In this document: positions 22,401 through 34,400 of the stretch, one piece after another | Layout: each line of letters begins with the position of its first letter | Position numbering within the stretch: position 1 is the first letter of the stretch | Assembly: GCA_964017195.1 (NCBI GenBank) | Contig: OZ024890.1 | Coordinates: 68,873,376 to 68,937,375 of the forward strand | DNA: 64,000 nucleotides | Direction: 5' to 3' | DNA from: Siderastrea radians | Lineage: Eukaryota > Cnidaria > Anthozoa > Scleractinia > Rhizangiidae | The notes under the pieces: generated by a model | Database searches by the model: none | Told to the model about the DNA's origin: nothing | What the model saw: the letters and a program-made list of their open reading frames with translations, nothing else | Translations under genes and position numbers: made by a program

Positions 22401-25400
22401 CGAAGTGTTTAACTGTGCTCCCTTGTCAGCTGTTTGATTTAGTCTACATTAGTGTGTCCTGACTAATGAGTGGGGCTTCTGACAGCACGCCAGTGCTGTT
22501 TGAAGACTGTGAAATATGGCATGTAACCATGGTAACAAAAAATGAGGTTCCCAGTGAGCGAGATCTCTCACAGCAGCCAGCATACTTATCATAACGGATA
22601 TACATGTTATTTACCGGCCGGGAGGTCCGTATAGGGAAAAACTGTGCCCGCGGTCTTGAATACGGCCCGAGGCCGCAGGCCGAGGGCCGTACTCAAGACC
22701 AAGGGCACAGTTTTTCCCTATACGGACCGACCTAGGCAGGTAAATAACATTTTTATTTCTTCCCAACATTTGCGAGTTTGCAGATCAATCTTGAAAGGTT
22801 GTCAGAACTCGCGTAAGTTTCACTGAGTCAGATAGCAGGAAACCGTGGAGCGAATGTAATCATAAACACTTCAAACTTTTTTAAAACTTAAGTGTAATAT
22901 TTTCCACTAGAAACTACCGTATCAACACGGAAAAGGTTGTTTTTCAAGAACAGACACGCACATGGAAAATCCTGCCCGGCAGAGGGATAAACAACCCAAT
23001 TAAATACTTATAATTAAGCTTAAGCTTACTAAAAACAAAACCAAAGGACTCAACGTTAGGACAGGTTTAATTGCCCTTGCGTAAAAAATGAAAGAGAATA
23101 ATACTTCGAAAAACATTTCTGTTTAGATTAATTACTTTCTTTTTATGTTTTGCTTCGTACCTGTAAACGTAGGTGCTGGTTCTTTGGATATAAGCAATTT
23201 AATTATTTAGCGAAATCCTTCGGTTTGATCTCAGTTTTAACCAAAGCGAACGGTGCGCTGGCTTTTAAGCTTATCTTCAGCTTACGACAGATGAAAAAGC
23301 AAAATTCCAGTTTAAGCCTGCACAATTTCTTGAATGAAAATATACCGAACCTCGTTAATTTAAGAGAAAAAACTGAAAAACGAAGTCATTAAAGTAAATA
23401 TCGGAGTCAAAAGGCATTGTGGCGATCGCAATTTGAAAACTAAAACTGCTGTGTTAAGTGAATTCAACAACAAACTCACCAACCGCCATGCTAAGCTACA
23501 CAAAATTAAAACGAGTACTTGCCTTTTGAAGGTATTTCAAGGTCTTTAATTCCCCTCCTTGTTGAACTTTCCATTTACAACACACACAAGAATTGTGACT
23601 TGCCAAAAAAGTCGCATCTTTGAGCCGTAAATAAAAAAATTCTCGAGTTCAACCGAGGTATGTTGTTTTTCAACTTTCATTCAATGGTCCATGACAAAAC
23701 CGGTCCGGATAGGAAAAAACTGGACCGGCGGAACGCGCGTCAACAGCCAATCAAATTCAAGGATTCCGGATTCCGGACCGGAAAAATGCTTCAGAAAAAA
23801 ATAAATGAGGATATCATAACAGAAATACGTCAAGCATCTTGCCCTTAAACGTCTGTTACCTTAATGAGGACGAAGAGAAGAGTGAGGCTTCCATCGATAA
23901 CCTGGCTAATATTCGGATAGTCCACAAGCGAATATAAAGCTCACCTGATCCAACTTTTACAAGCGAACCAGTCCCGCGTAAGATAATTTCAGATCCCTTT
24001 TTTCCCAGTCCTCTTTCACTTTTTGACCACTCTCCTTTTCCTTACCGTGACCCGGCCCCTTGTGCTGCAGCTTCTGCTAGACACTATTCCAAGTTTTGCA
24101 CGATGGCTGGGACATATCGTCATTGTATTCAAGCGTTCGTTGTAAAAACTGACTTGTAACTTGTGGTATCCAGTAGTGTAGCACCTCTTTTGGTGGTATC
24201 AGGGCCGCACCAAGGCTGAAATAAATGCTGCGAGCAAATTGGCCAAGTCAAAGCCTTCACCCCCCCCCCCCCTTCAAAATACACACTCGTGCACATAGAT
24301 ACTAACTCTGTTCACAATGCCACAGTTTGTGTCGATCTCGTCAAAAACGACACCTTTTTGGGGACATCCTTCGTTGACAATTTGCCAAAAAGCTGCTTCC
24401 TGTTTGCTTTTTCGCCGACAAAGTTGTTGGCAATATCCACCAGATTTATAGCATCAGTTTTAAAAAAGTACCCTTAAAGTTACAAGGTTTGTTAAAATTG
24501 AAACATTTCGACAGCCAAGCTACGAATTTCGGACCTGTTTTACCTAACTCTCGTAAACGTTAACGTAACTTTTGTCACTCGATTGGTGAGATAGAAAATA
24601 GTTTTGTTCCTTAGACTTGTTTTAAAACAACATGATGAGCTTAAAGCTTGCAGCAAATACACAGCAGTCGCTTAGCTATCAAAGGCATTAAGGTCCTTCA
24701 CAGTAAAGCTATACTGCCAGGGTCAAGGTGATATGGGTGAAGAAAGACATTGGTAAGGAACCTGGGCGACTGAAATGTGCGGTGGGCTAGTAGATTTTTG
24801 AAGCCCACTTGCCCGGTGGCTAGTGACTCAACAGATGTCAAACCCTGTTAAAGGTTGTAAAATAATAAAAGGAACTTTTAGCATCAGCATTTAAGACTAT
24901 TCGTTGCACATTAATTCGTTTCAATTATATTTTTTTGGCTCATTTATTGTAATGTTTTTTCAACTTCCGAAACTTCTGGGGACTTGAGCCCCCCCCCCCC
25001 CCCCTCCCCCTTCTACGGGCCTGGGTATTCTTGGTGCATGAAAGTAAAGGAACAATTGTTTTCAAGCTTTTGTTTCGTCTGGTGTTGTAACCACAAACTC
25101 CGACAACAAGAAAATGGAACCAACAACAACCGTCTTCTGTGTAACGCAGCAATTTGTGAAAAAAAAAAGTCCGAGGTCCCCCCTCTAAGCCAAAACAATA
25201 AGCACAAACTAGTTAGTCACATCGCAATTTCCCTGATAAAAACGATTTTAATGTTCTGGACTCGACGTTTTGAAGAGGTTTTTAACTTGAGCTAGTACAC
25301 TTACCCTTTTTAGCTAATTTTCGTGTTCGAACATTGTTATTTGCATGCCTACAACTCACGCCGAGGGGTGACTACTTTTTCTGCATTCTGGCACGGGAGG

Positions 25401-28400
25401 TTGAGGTGCCTAAATGTAGCACTAATTTTGTTTCGTATTTTTGGTCCATTACTAGTTCCTCCCATTTCTCGAACCCTGAGCCGTTTAAAAAGAATCAGAG
25501 CAGATTTTGCCCTTCCCCTACCCTCTAGTAAAGTGTCCATTCCGATGATTTGCATTGCGTGACGCGGCTCTAGATAAAGAACTCTGGACATGTTAGCGGC
25601 GACATGTGATAAAAACCTTTTTTGTGTATTGCCAACTAAGCAACACTGACCAGCAACTGAACCGTTGAGTAAGATGTGACAGTGTAGAAAGATGTCAAAC
25701 GTTTTCGAAGAAAGGTTGTTGTTGAGGTGTTCGACCGTTTACAATACACTGAGCCAGTTGGCGGTGTTCATTGGATGTCATCAACAGGACCAAAATACGT
25801 CGAACGGCAAGAGAATCACTCGGAAATGGCCTCTGGACCTGTCCTCTACAGCAAATGAGGTAAGAGCATTTCGAACTGTTTTTCTGTTTGACGTTTTCGA
25901 CCTCATGTGGGTCGAAACACATTAAAATATGTGCGTGACTCGCGAATGGAATGTTGCCAAGAAGGGTCAAACAACCTGCATTTTAACGAACTTTGAAAAG
26001 CTCTCGCGTCGCTCTCAATCATTTGCCCAAAGAAATTTTTACAGCAATCCTGAGAACATCTTTTCTTAATTCAACAGCCAGAAGCTGAATCGATTTGAAG
26101 CTTTAGCACATGGGGAAAAATAATTTAATTCACGAAGTACTTTTCCTGATGAGAAATGTCTACTTTCAAAATTAAATTATTTCAAACACAAAGAACAACG
26201 CAGTTTCTACCAAAATCAGTTTTGAAGCTCTTGAGAGATTGCAAAAGTAAAATTGAGTGTTTAAAAGACTACAGCGGGATTTGTTTTTGCACGCAAACGC
26301 CTCAAATTGATGTCATAATTTACTGCTTCAAATGGCGATTTTAACGGAAGTTCGTTATTTGCATTTTTCTTTGAAAGAAAAGGATATTTTGCCAAAAAAA
26401 GTATCCAGTGATTTTAGTTATACCCTAACCTATCTAACATTAAAATATGAAAGAAATCGAATTTTCCACCCTTGCCGCGGAATTTTGATTTTGTCTGATT
26501 TTTACAGACAGGCGCTCTTAAATCTCTCGATATCTCTGGCATAAACAGGCCGCTGCTAAGATTATTTTCGTGTCTATGTCGTTGTCAAGTATGCGAAATT
26601 TAGTGTCCGGTAGCGATGATTTTAGTTCTGTAAACCATGCTTGTTATAATATCATCGAGAAACAAAATCATCGGGTACAAGAACGGTGTATTTTTGACCA
26701 TTTTTAGGAAGCCCAAAACAACCTTTATTTTATTTCATTTTAAACGCCAGAGCTTTCTGTTTGTATCGAAAGGAGGCAGAACCGGTGTCACAGCGGATTT
26801 GGACCCCCCACGGATTTGGACCCCCCGGTCCAGATCCGCTAGCGGATTTGGACCCCCCGGTCCAAATCCGCTAGCGGATATGGACCCCCTCTCGCAGATT
26901 TGGACCCCCCTGAAAACAAGCGTTCTATTGAGTAAAATTGGTAAAATTGTTTTTTTGCAACGGTCAGGACATCAAAACCGAGCAAAGGTGAACATATTTA
27001 TGTTGATTTACGCCTTAGTATTGCTAGTATTGCGATTAAATTGATTTAAATAACAAATACGGGGGTAATACTTTTGGTCACGCATTCGAAGGCTGGCGTG
27101 ATTTTGTGCGATTTTGTACGATTTTGAATAATTTTTTGACAAGTGCTTAATCATTGGCCCAAACCAAACTTTGCATATTTTGGAAGTATCATCCTTCTAC
27201 ATTTGAAATACCTTAATCTCAAGGAATTCCGAGATATGGCACATGGTGAAAATGACGATTCTTTTGACCGACCGACTTTCATGGCGTGTGAGAATAGTCT
27301 GGTTTTGTTTACCGTTAAATAATTAGATTAAACCAAAACTCTTGAAACTATGCTTCTTTGGACAAGGAAGAGTCATGCAATAAACCGGTTGTATTCAATT
27401 TTTTCTGCGCTTGATCGTTTTGACATGCAAATCGAATGAAAATGGTCGATTTTCAACCCAGTTTGGACCCTCTGAATCGAGTCTAGACGTGAAATCGAAA
27501 ATTTCGTTTTTCTCAGAAAAATAAGGGTAAAAGTTACTTTAAGTAAGCTACATATTTAATGACACTATGATAGAGTCGTCAACATTTTAAAAGCTTGTAA
27601 TAAGCTTAGTTTGCTCCGATCTGTGGCAACAAACAGAGACTTGGATAATTTTGGTTAGTGGTCACGCTTTTTATCCCATTGCAATTTGTTGGCAAGGAGA
27701 TAAGAGAAAACAAAAAAAAAAAGAAATATAAAAAACAGCAACGATTCTAAATCTGCATACCTATGAGTTGAATTTGTGACTAAAAACTTTACAACACGTG
27801 TTTGTGTTTTGAAAAAACCAATTTTTGAAAACCACCACTTGTGACTGTGCGAGTTTATACACGTGGGTTGGAGAACACATAGCGAGTATTACGCTTTTCA
27901 TATTTCGGAGGCAACATCCTCAGCAAGTGAAATCCTTCTTGGACATTTACTAGTAGTCAATAATCAATTGTTAATCTGAAGATCGTCAAATAACCACATA
28001 ACAAACGCGATTAAATCTTCCTTTAACTTAGAATCCTTTTATATTGGTGTTACAGTGATATACCCGTATCGGTTATTAGGCTCCGTCCACAGTGGTTCGT
28101 TTCCTTTGAAAACGCATGCTCTTTTTTTATGCGTTTTGTCCTATTCCACATTAAAAGGATCGAAAACGTTCATCAAAACAGAGTTTTCGAAAGTCGGATC
28201 ATTTGAAGTGTGGGCAGGTGAAAATGCACCACTACAAGAAAGAGAAGAAACGGATACTTTTGAAATCTCTTAAGCCATTTTCGATCGTTTCAGCAAAAGC
28301 TACAGGCATTTTTTCGACAGTTTTTTCAACAAATATTATCTCACAATTTGCTGTATACCATCTTTTGATTGTCAGTTACAAACTCACACATGGAAATCCA

Positions 28401-31400
28401 ATTTTTGGTGCCTATCAAATAACATAGGCCCGCAGTGCGTGCAGAACCGACGAAGTGCTAGTTCGTCTCGAAAACAAAGAAAGCGAGGCCTAGGTGGCTG
28501 CACGTTCGATAATATTCAAGCGTGCGAAACAGTAAGTTGCAGCAAAAGTGTGTAACTGCACGTCCCATGAAAAGGACAAAGACCAAAACTCTGGAAAGGA
28601 GGGCTACCGAATTATTCACCCTTTCCTCACTAAACATAGCTCCGCAGACTATGCTCACAATTCCCAATAAAGTAGTCACATCCTTACGATTGATCAGTAC
28701 GGGCATCTTAATAGCCCAAAAGAATTTGACTCCCTCCTAAGCCTGGGAACCACGCTTTGGGCACAGTTTCCTTTAATGATGCCAACGGTTCCTTTGAGCC
28801 AACTCTTGAGTGCAAATACGAAATAAATCATTGCTTTGTGATCAGGTAAATTTTTACGAAACAAAGACTTCGTTCCGAAACTAAAGGTTCTCTTTAATGT
28901 ATTTTCGCCTCACCCGTACAGGTTAAAAGAAAGCGCATTATGGGCATTTACCAGTCGTTTTGACAGTCGTTTTAGTGCGACTCAACATGTGAATCCGTGT
29001 GGTCCCACTCCGATATTTTTACTTGCCTCAACATACTAACCAGCGTGACGAAAATTGTGACGGTATTTTACTTTTTGCTTTACTGAATGACGTAATCTTT
29101 AAAATCTGATGACTCAGCTCATCTGTCTTATCGCTTTGAATATTGAATTTTGTTAAACATGGAAAATTAAACTAAAAAGTTGAATGTCGATATAAATTTG
29201 TCCGCAACTGAACATGCTTTTACCGAGATTTGTGAATATGTATTTACATGCTGTTGTGAATATAGCACTGAAATCGAAACATGATTCTCGATAAAGACAA
29301 AGACATCGTCAGAATCTGGAGAAATCAGTAAAAAGCGAAGTTGTCGCTCCACGCTCAAACACGTTCAAGAATGTCTTATGACGCAATCTTTAAATCTGGT
29401 TCGCTCTTCCGGGAATTCCCTGCAAAAATCAACAAGTTGTCTCGAACTCTAAAATCGAAAAAATTGATTCAAAAATCAACGAGAAACGCAGAAAAGTGAA
29501 AAAAGACTGACTGGTATATCCTTTTGTGCCGCTTAAACTATCCAAGAGGAGCGATCCATCGATGGAGTAACATTTCACTTTGTGTATTTACGAGTTAAAA
29601 CTAATCCTCTCTCAGTTATATAATTAGGTCCTAGTCACTGACATCCACCATTCTCGACTCTACTGCCTTCGGTCGTTGTTTTTTGGACGGGCATGACAAA
29701 AACTAGAAGAGCTCTGGGGTTGAGATGGGACATCCATGTCTTCCCGTTTTCCCTCCCCACATAATCCGACTTCGTCGGTTAAACATAGGCACGCAATGCG
29801 TGCTGAGCCAATGACGTTTTGTTCCGCAATATGGTGAAATTTATGAACACAACCTATGGGCTTCACACCACTGCAGTGCGGACTGTGCGGTCCCCTCCAT
29901 CTTCCCCAACAACTTGCAGCTAATGTGACAAGTCTTCGCCAGAGCAAGGAATATTCATTTATCATAAAACAGGACAACGAAGCAGCGTGACTACGTGACA
30001 GTTAACTACAGCGTGACATTAGACTTGTGTGCGAAGTAAATAAAGCAAAGCTCTTCGTTTCCCTTTTCCTCAAAGACAACATATCCTAACTCGTCAGTTG
30101 TTTGCATTTTTTATGTATTCAAGTCCTGATAGGCGTCGGTGAAAAAAAACGTAAAATTCAGTAGGTCTCTATTAGAATGCTTTGTCACTTGCGTTCCGTT
30201 CGAGATGTTTTTAAGCGTTGCGTTACATTATCTGTCAACTATGCAAATTTGTTCAACATACGCTTTGAACTATAAATAACCCCGAAGTAAAGTTTGGTAT
30301 CTTGTAAAGATTTTATTCTAATTAATTGATCACCACTGTAACTTGGATTTTTAATACTACTTTCATTCAAGTTTTTCAGTTTTAGGAATAGCTAGAACAA
30401 GCCCCCGCAAATTCTGATTTTACTTTGTCTAATTTGCATAAGCGGGTTGAAATTTGATATACGCAGAGTGTCACAGTTGATCTATTGAACCCGTTTTGGT
30501 TGTAGTGTTTGCAGCCGGATAAATATTCTGCTTTGCCTTCAAACAGCACAGCACCGAAATATTTTTATCCAGCTTGCTTTTTCAAGAATAAATAAACTGT
30601 ATTAACCTTACGCAAAAACCGCTGGGGATTCTCATTATTTATCGTTCTTTTGTAATTCCACTAGAAAGCGAAAAACAATCGACGCCGTCAAGCTGGTCGG
30701 AAGTCAAAATGTTCTTCTACGAAAACTGATAATTCCGCTTGGAAATTAATAAAGGAAAACAAACACAAACAACGTGTGCGTAAATTCACGCACTTAGATC
30801 TCAAATTGACGAGCGCGTCTTGTGTATAATTTCTGATGCGTTTGCTGCCGTGAAAATTTGTACCACGGCTAAGTATACGTAAACGCAGGACTACACCACG
30901 AATAAAATCCTGCCAGACCTAAAGTATACAAAACAGCGCATTCGAAGTAACATTAAATAGTTCCTGTTGAACGCAAAAAAAAATTAAATAGTTCCTGTTG
31001 ATCGAAACTCGCCGATGCAAAACACCTCAAAGCCCGGGCGTTCTCCCATAGTTTAAACTGTAAGGGTATGTGCCGCTGATAAGGTAAGGGTTTCATTGTC
31101 CCGGTGCACACCCTCACCCATCGTCTCACAGAATATCCCCCCAGCCTCACAGACCGTAAGATAGACGTATCTCGTATATCGTTGACTTTTAGGCTCTGAC
31201 AGTAGCCATATGACGTCACTAACGTGACGTCATTGGCTAAAAATTAGAAATCAACAAAGGCAAAATATCAAGGTGTATATTAGAAGTTGCTTTTCAAAAC
31301 AGCGCTCAATTTCGTATGACTAACCTACGGGAACTTCAGACACCAAGCTGCAGAACCTGCCAAAAATGACAGTCACATTGTGAGCAAATAATTTTATCTA

Positions 31401-34400
31401 GCAACTATACACCATAACATTTTTTAATAGCCAATACCAGTCACGAATTCATGCACGTAAGTGCTATTAATTCCTGGTTAGATCTAGAGTATAAGACCCC
31501 GTTATCTTCAACACGCAAGAGAAACACAAATTTGTTCGAGAAAACTGGAGTTTGACATAGCGAGTACTAAACTATTGGAGAACTGGCCGGGTCCACGTGG
31601 TTAACGAGTTTCAATTCTAGATAGCGGGCTCGAAATAGTCGGGGTTCGAGAGCAGGATTCAACTGTATATGCAGAATTTCCCTTCTTTCTACTATGTCAT
31701 GATGAGCTTTTTAATTAATGAAGGGCAAATGGCTAAAAAAAAGAAAATTTTATGATCAAAGACAACTCTCCTCCCTCGTGATTAGATGAGCGGAAAACTT
31801 TCTCTCTCCCAATTGGTTAAGCGTGTCACTTCTACGTTCTTTTTAATACTTGAAACGGATTTGAAGCACAATTTTCAAACAGTGACAATGCATGGTCACT
31901 CACGTTTCTTGGTAAGAAAAAATAGATATGTTTTAATGGTCTGTAAAGAAATTTGGAGACATAAATCTCAGTGTGTTACGCCAAAAAGTACGTGATAATG
32001 AATAAAAAACCATGGGGTTAGCTAGGCGCCTGATGGATTTGCCCGACCAAAGAAATATTTTTTGGCGGCCAAACACCATCGCGTTTGCTCGAGGAGAAGA
32101 TCAGTACACTCTTAACGGCAAAAAGTAGAAGTTAATCCACTTAAAAGTCGGTTTGAGCTCGTCGTCGTTCTTTCCACGATGAAGGATTTTTAAGCAGAAA
32201 GCATTGTCTCATTCTATACCTAAACAGCAGTTGTTTTGCATTTAGCAGTTTACAAGTGGGTATGTTACCACGACATTGACCTCCCCTTTACAATTTACGA
32301 AACGTTTACCCGCCATGTTTCGAACATGTAATGGCAAAGTACCATTACGTGTCCATAACAGAGCAATCCGAATATGTATAAAATGAACAAAAATAGTTAT
32401 TTCCCTTTTCAGTGAGCCCAAGCGTTTCAACTTCCATAAGTGTGTCTCCAAGTACCTCTCCGTCTGTCAGCCCGAGCGTTTCACCTTCCATACGTGTGTC
32501 TCCAAGCACCTCGCCGTCTGTAAGCCCAAGCGTTTCAGCTTCCTCGCCGTCTGTCAGCTCAAGCGTTTCAGCTTCCATAAGTGTTTCTCCAAGTACCTTG
32601 CCCTCTGTCAGCGCAACCGTTTCACCTTCCATAAGTGTGTCTACAAGTACCTCGCCATCTGTCAGCGCAACCGTTTCACCTTCCATAAGTGTGTCTCCAA
32701 GTACCTCGCTGTCTGTCAGCCCGAGCGTTTCACCTTCCATAAGTGTGTCTACAAGTACCTCTAATACTGTCAGCGCAAGCGTTTCACCTTCCGTAAGTGT
32801 GTCTCCAAGTACCTCGCCGTCTGTCAGCACAAGCGTTTCACCTTCCATAAGTGTGTCCCCAAGTACCTCGCCGTCGCTCAGCGCAAGCGTTTCACCTTCC
32901 ATAAGTGTGTCCCCAAGTACCTCGCCGTCGCTCAACGCAAGCGTTTCACCTTCCATAAGTGTGTCTACAAGTCCCTCGACGTCGGTCAGCGCAAGCGTTT
33001 CACCTTCCATAAGTGTCTCTACAAGTCCCTCGACGTCGGTCAGCGCAAGCGTTTCCCCTTCCATGAGTGTCTCTACAACCACTTCCCCTGTCGGTCCCTG
33101 TCCCTGTCCCTGTCCCTGTCAGTCCCTGTCCCTATCTCTCAGCCTGAGCGTTTCACCTTCTCAAAGTGTGTCTACAAGTACCTCTAATTCTGTCAGCGCA
33201 AGCGTTTCACCATCAATAAGTGTGTCTACAAGTACCTCTAATTCTTTCAGCGCAAACGTTTCACCTTCCATAAGTGAGTCTCCAAGCACCTTGCTGTCTA
33301 ACAGCCCAACCGTTTCAACTTCCACAAGTGTCCCTACAACTTCCTCGCCTGTCATTACATGTCCCTGTCCTTGTCCCTGTCAGTCCCTGTCTCTGCCTGC
33401 CAGCCTGAGCGTTTCACCATCTACAAGTGTGTTCACAAGTACCTCTCCGTCTGTCAGCGCAAGCGCTTCACCTTCCATAAGTGTGTCTACAAGTACCTCG
33501 CTGTCTGTCAGTCCAAGCGTTTCACCTTCCATAAGTGTGTCTACAAGTTCATCGCCGTCTGTCAGCCCGAACGTTTCAGCTTCCATAAGTGTGTCTCCAA
33601 GCACCTCGTCGTCTGTAAGCCCAAGCGTTTCAGCTTCCTCGCCGTCTGTCAGCGCAAGTGTTTCGCCTTCCATAAGTGTGTCTCCAAGTACCTCGCCCTC
33701 TGTCAGCGCAAGCGTTTCACCTTCCGTAAGTGTGTCTCCAAGTACCTCGCCGTCTGCCAGCACAAGCATTTCACCTTCCATAAGTGTATCTACAAGTACC
33801 TCGCTGTCTGTCAGCGCAAGCGTTTCACCTTCCGTAAGTGTGTCTCCAAGTACCTCGCCCTCTGTCAGCGCAACCGTTTTACCTTCCATAAGTGTATCTA
33901 CAAGTACCTCGCCGTCTGTCAGCGCAAGCGTTTCACCTTCCGTAAGTGTGTCTCCAAGTACCTCGCCCTCTGTCAGCGCAAGCCTTTCACCATCAATAAG
34001 TGTGTCTACAAGTACCTCTAATACTGTCAGCGCAAGCGTTTCACCTTCCGTAAGTGTGTCTCCAAGTACCTCGCCGTCTGTCAGCACAAGCGTTTCACGT
34101 TCCATAAGTGTGTCCCCAAGTACCTCGCTGTCTGTCAGCCCGAGCGTTTCACCTTCCATAAGTGTGTCTACAAGTACCTCGCCGTCGGTCAGCGCAAGCG
34201 TTTCACCTTCCATAAGTGTGTCCCCAAGTACCTCCCTGTCTGTCAGCCCGAGCGTTTCACCTTCCATAAGTGTGTCTACAAGTCCCTCAACGTCGGTCAG
34301 CGCAAGCCTTTCACCTTCCATAAGTGTCTCTACAACTACCTCTCCTGTCAGTCCCTGTCCCTGTCCCTGTCCCTGTCAGTCCCTGTCCCTGTCTGAAAGC

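Larger units (their letters stand above)
20940..26517. mobile_element. TTAA-flanked fold-back element nested in the previous one
   Basis: The inverted arms (about 20,940-21,960 and 25,500-26,517) start GAGCGCTTGTCTGTAAAAATC-like and GAGCGCCTGTCTG. TTAA lies outside both ends (20,936-20,939 and 26,518-26,521). The arms share open stretches (for example [20 protein letters not shown] on one strand) that are repeat sequence, not a gene I can name. The central 3.5 kb holds a hairpin at 22,625-22,745 but no transposase. A third, one-sided copy lies at 62,753-63,374. Confidence 0.8.
19574..27522. mobile_element. Large fold-back element with about 570-bp TIRs, carrying a nested element
   Basis: The left arm (about 19,578-20,147) and right arm (about 26,960-27,522) are inverted copies beginning TTTTTCTGAGAAA and running through AATTTTCGATTTCACG and CTCGGTTTTGATGTCCTGAC. 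Interior left: a plus-strand open frame (20,354-20,827). Interior right: a short array (26,791-26,911). The rest of the interior is the TTAA-flanked element at 20,940-26,517. Without that insert the host element is about 2.4 kb. It interrupts duplicated copy 2. Confidence 0.75.

Noticed and set aside
28458..28740. Overlapping plus and minus ORFs near 28.5 kb
   Set aside because: Neither has a recognisable motif. Both lie in the diverged duplicated intron segment.
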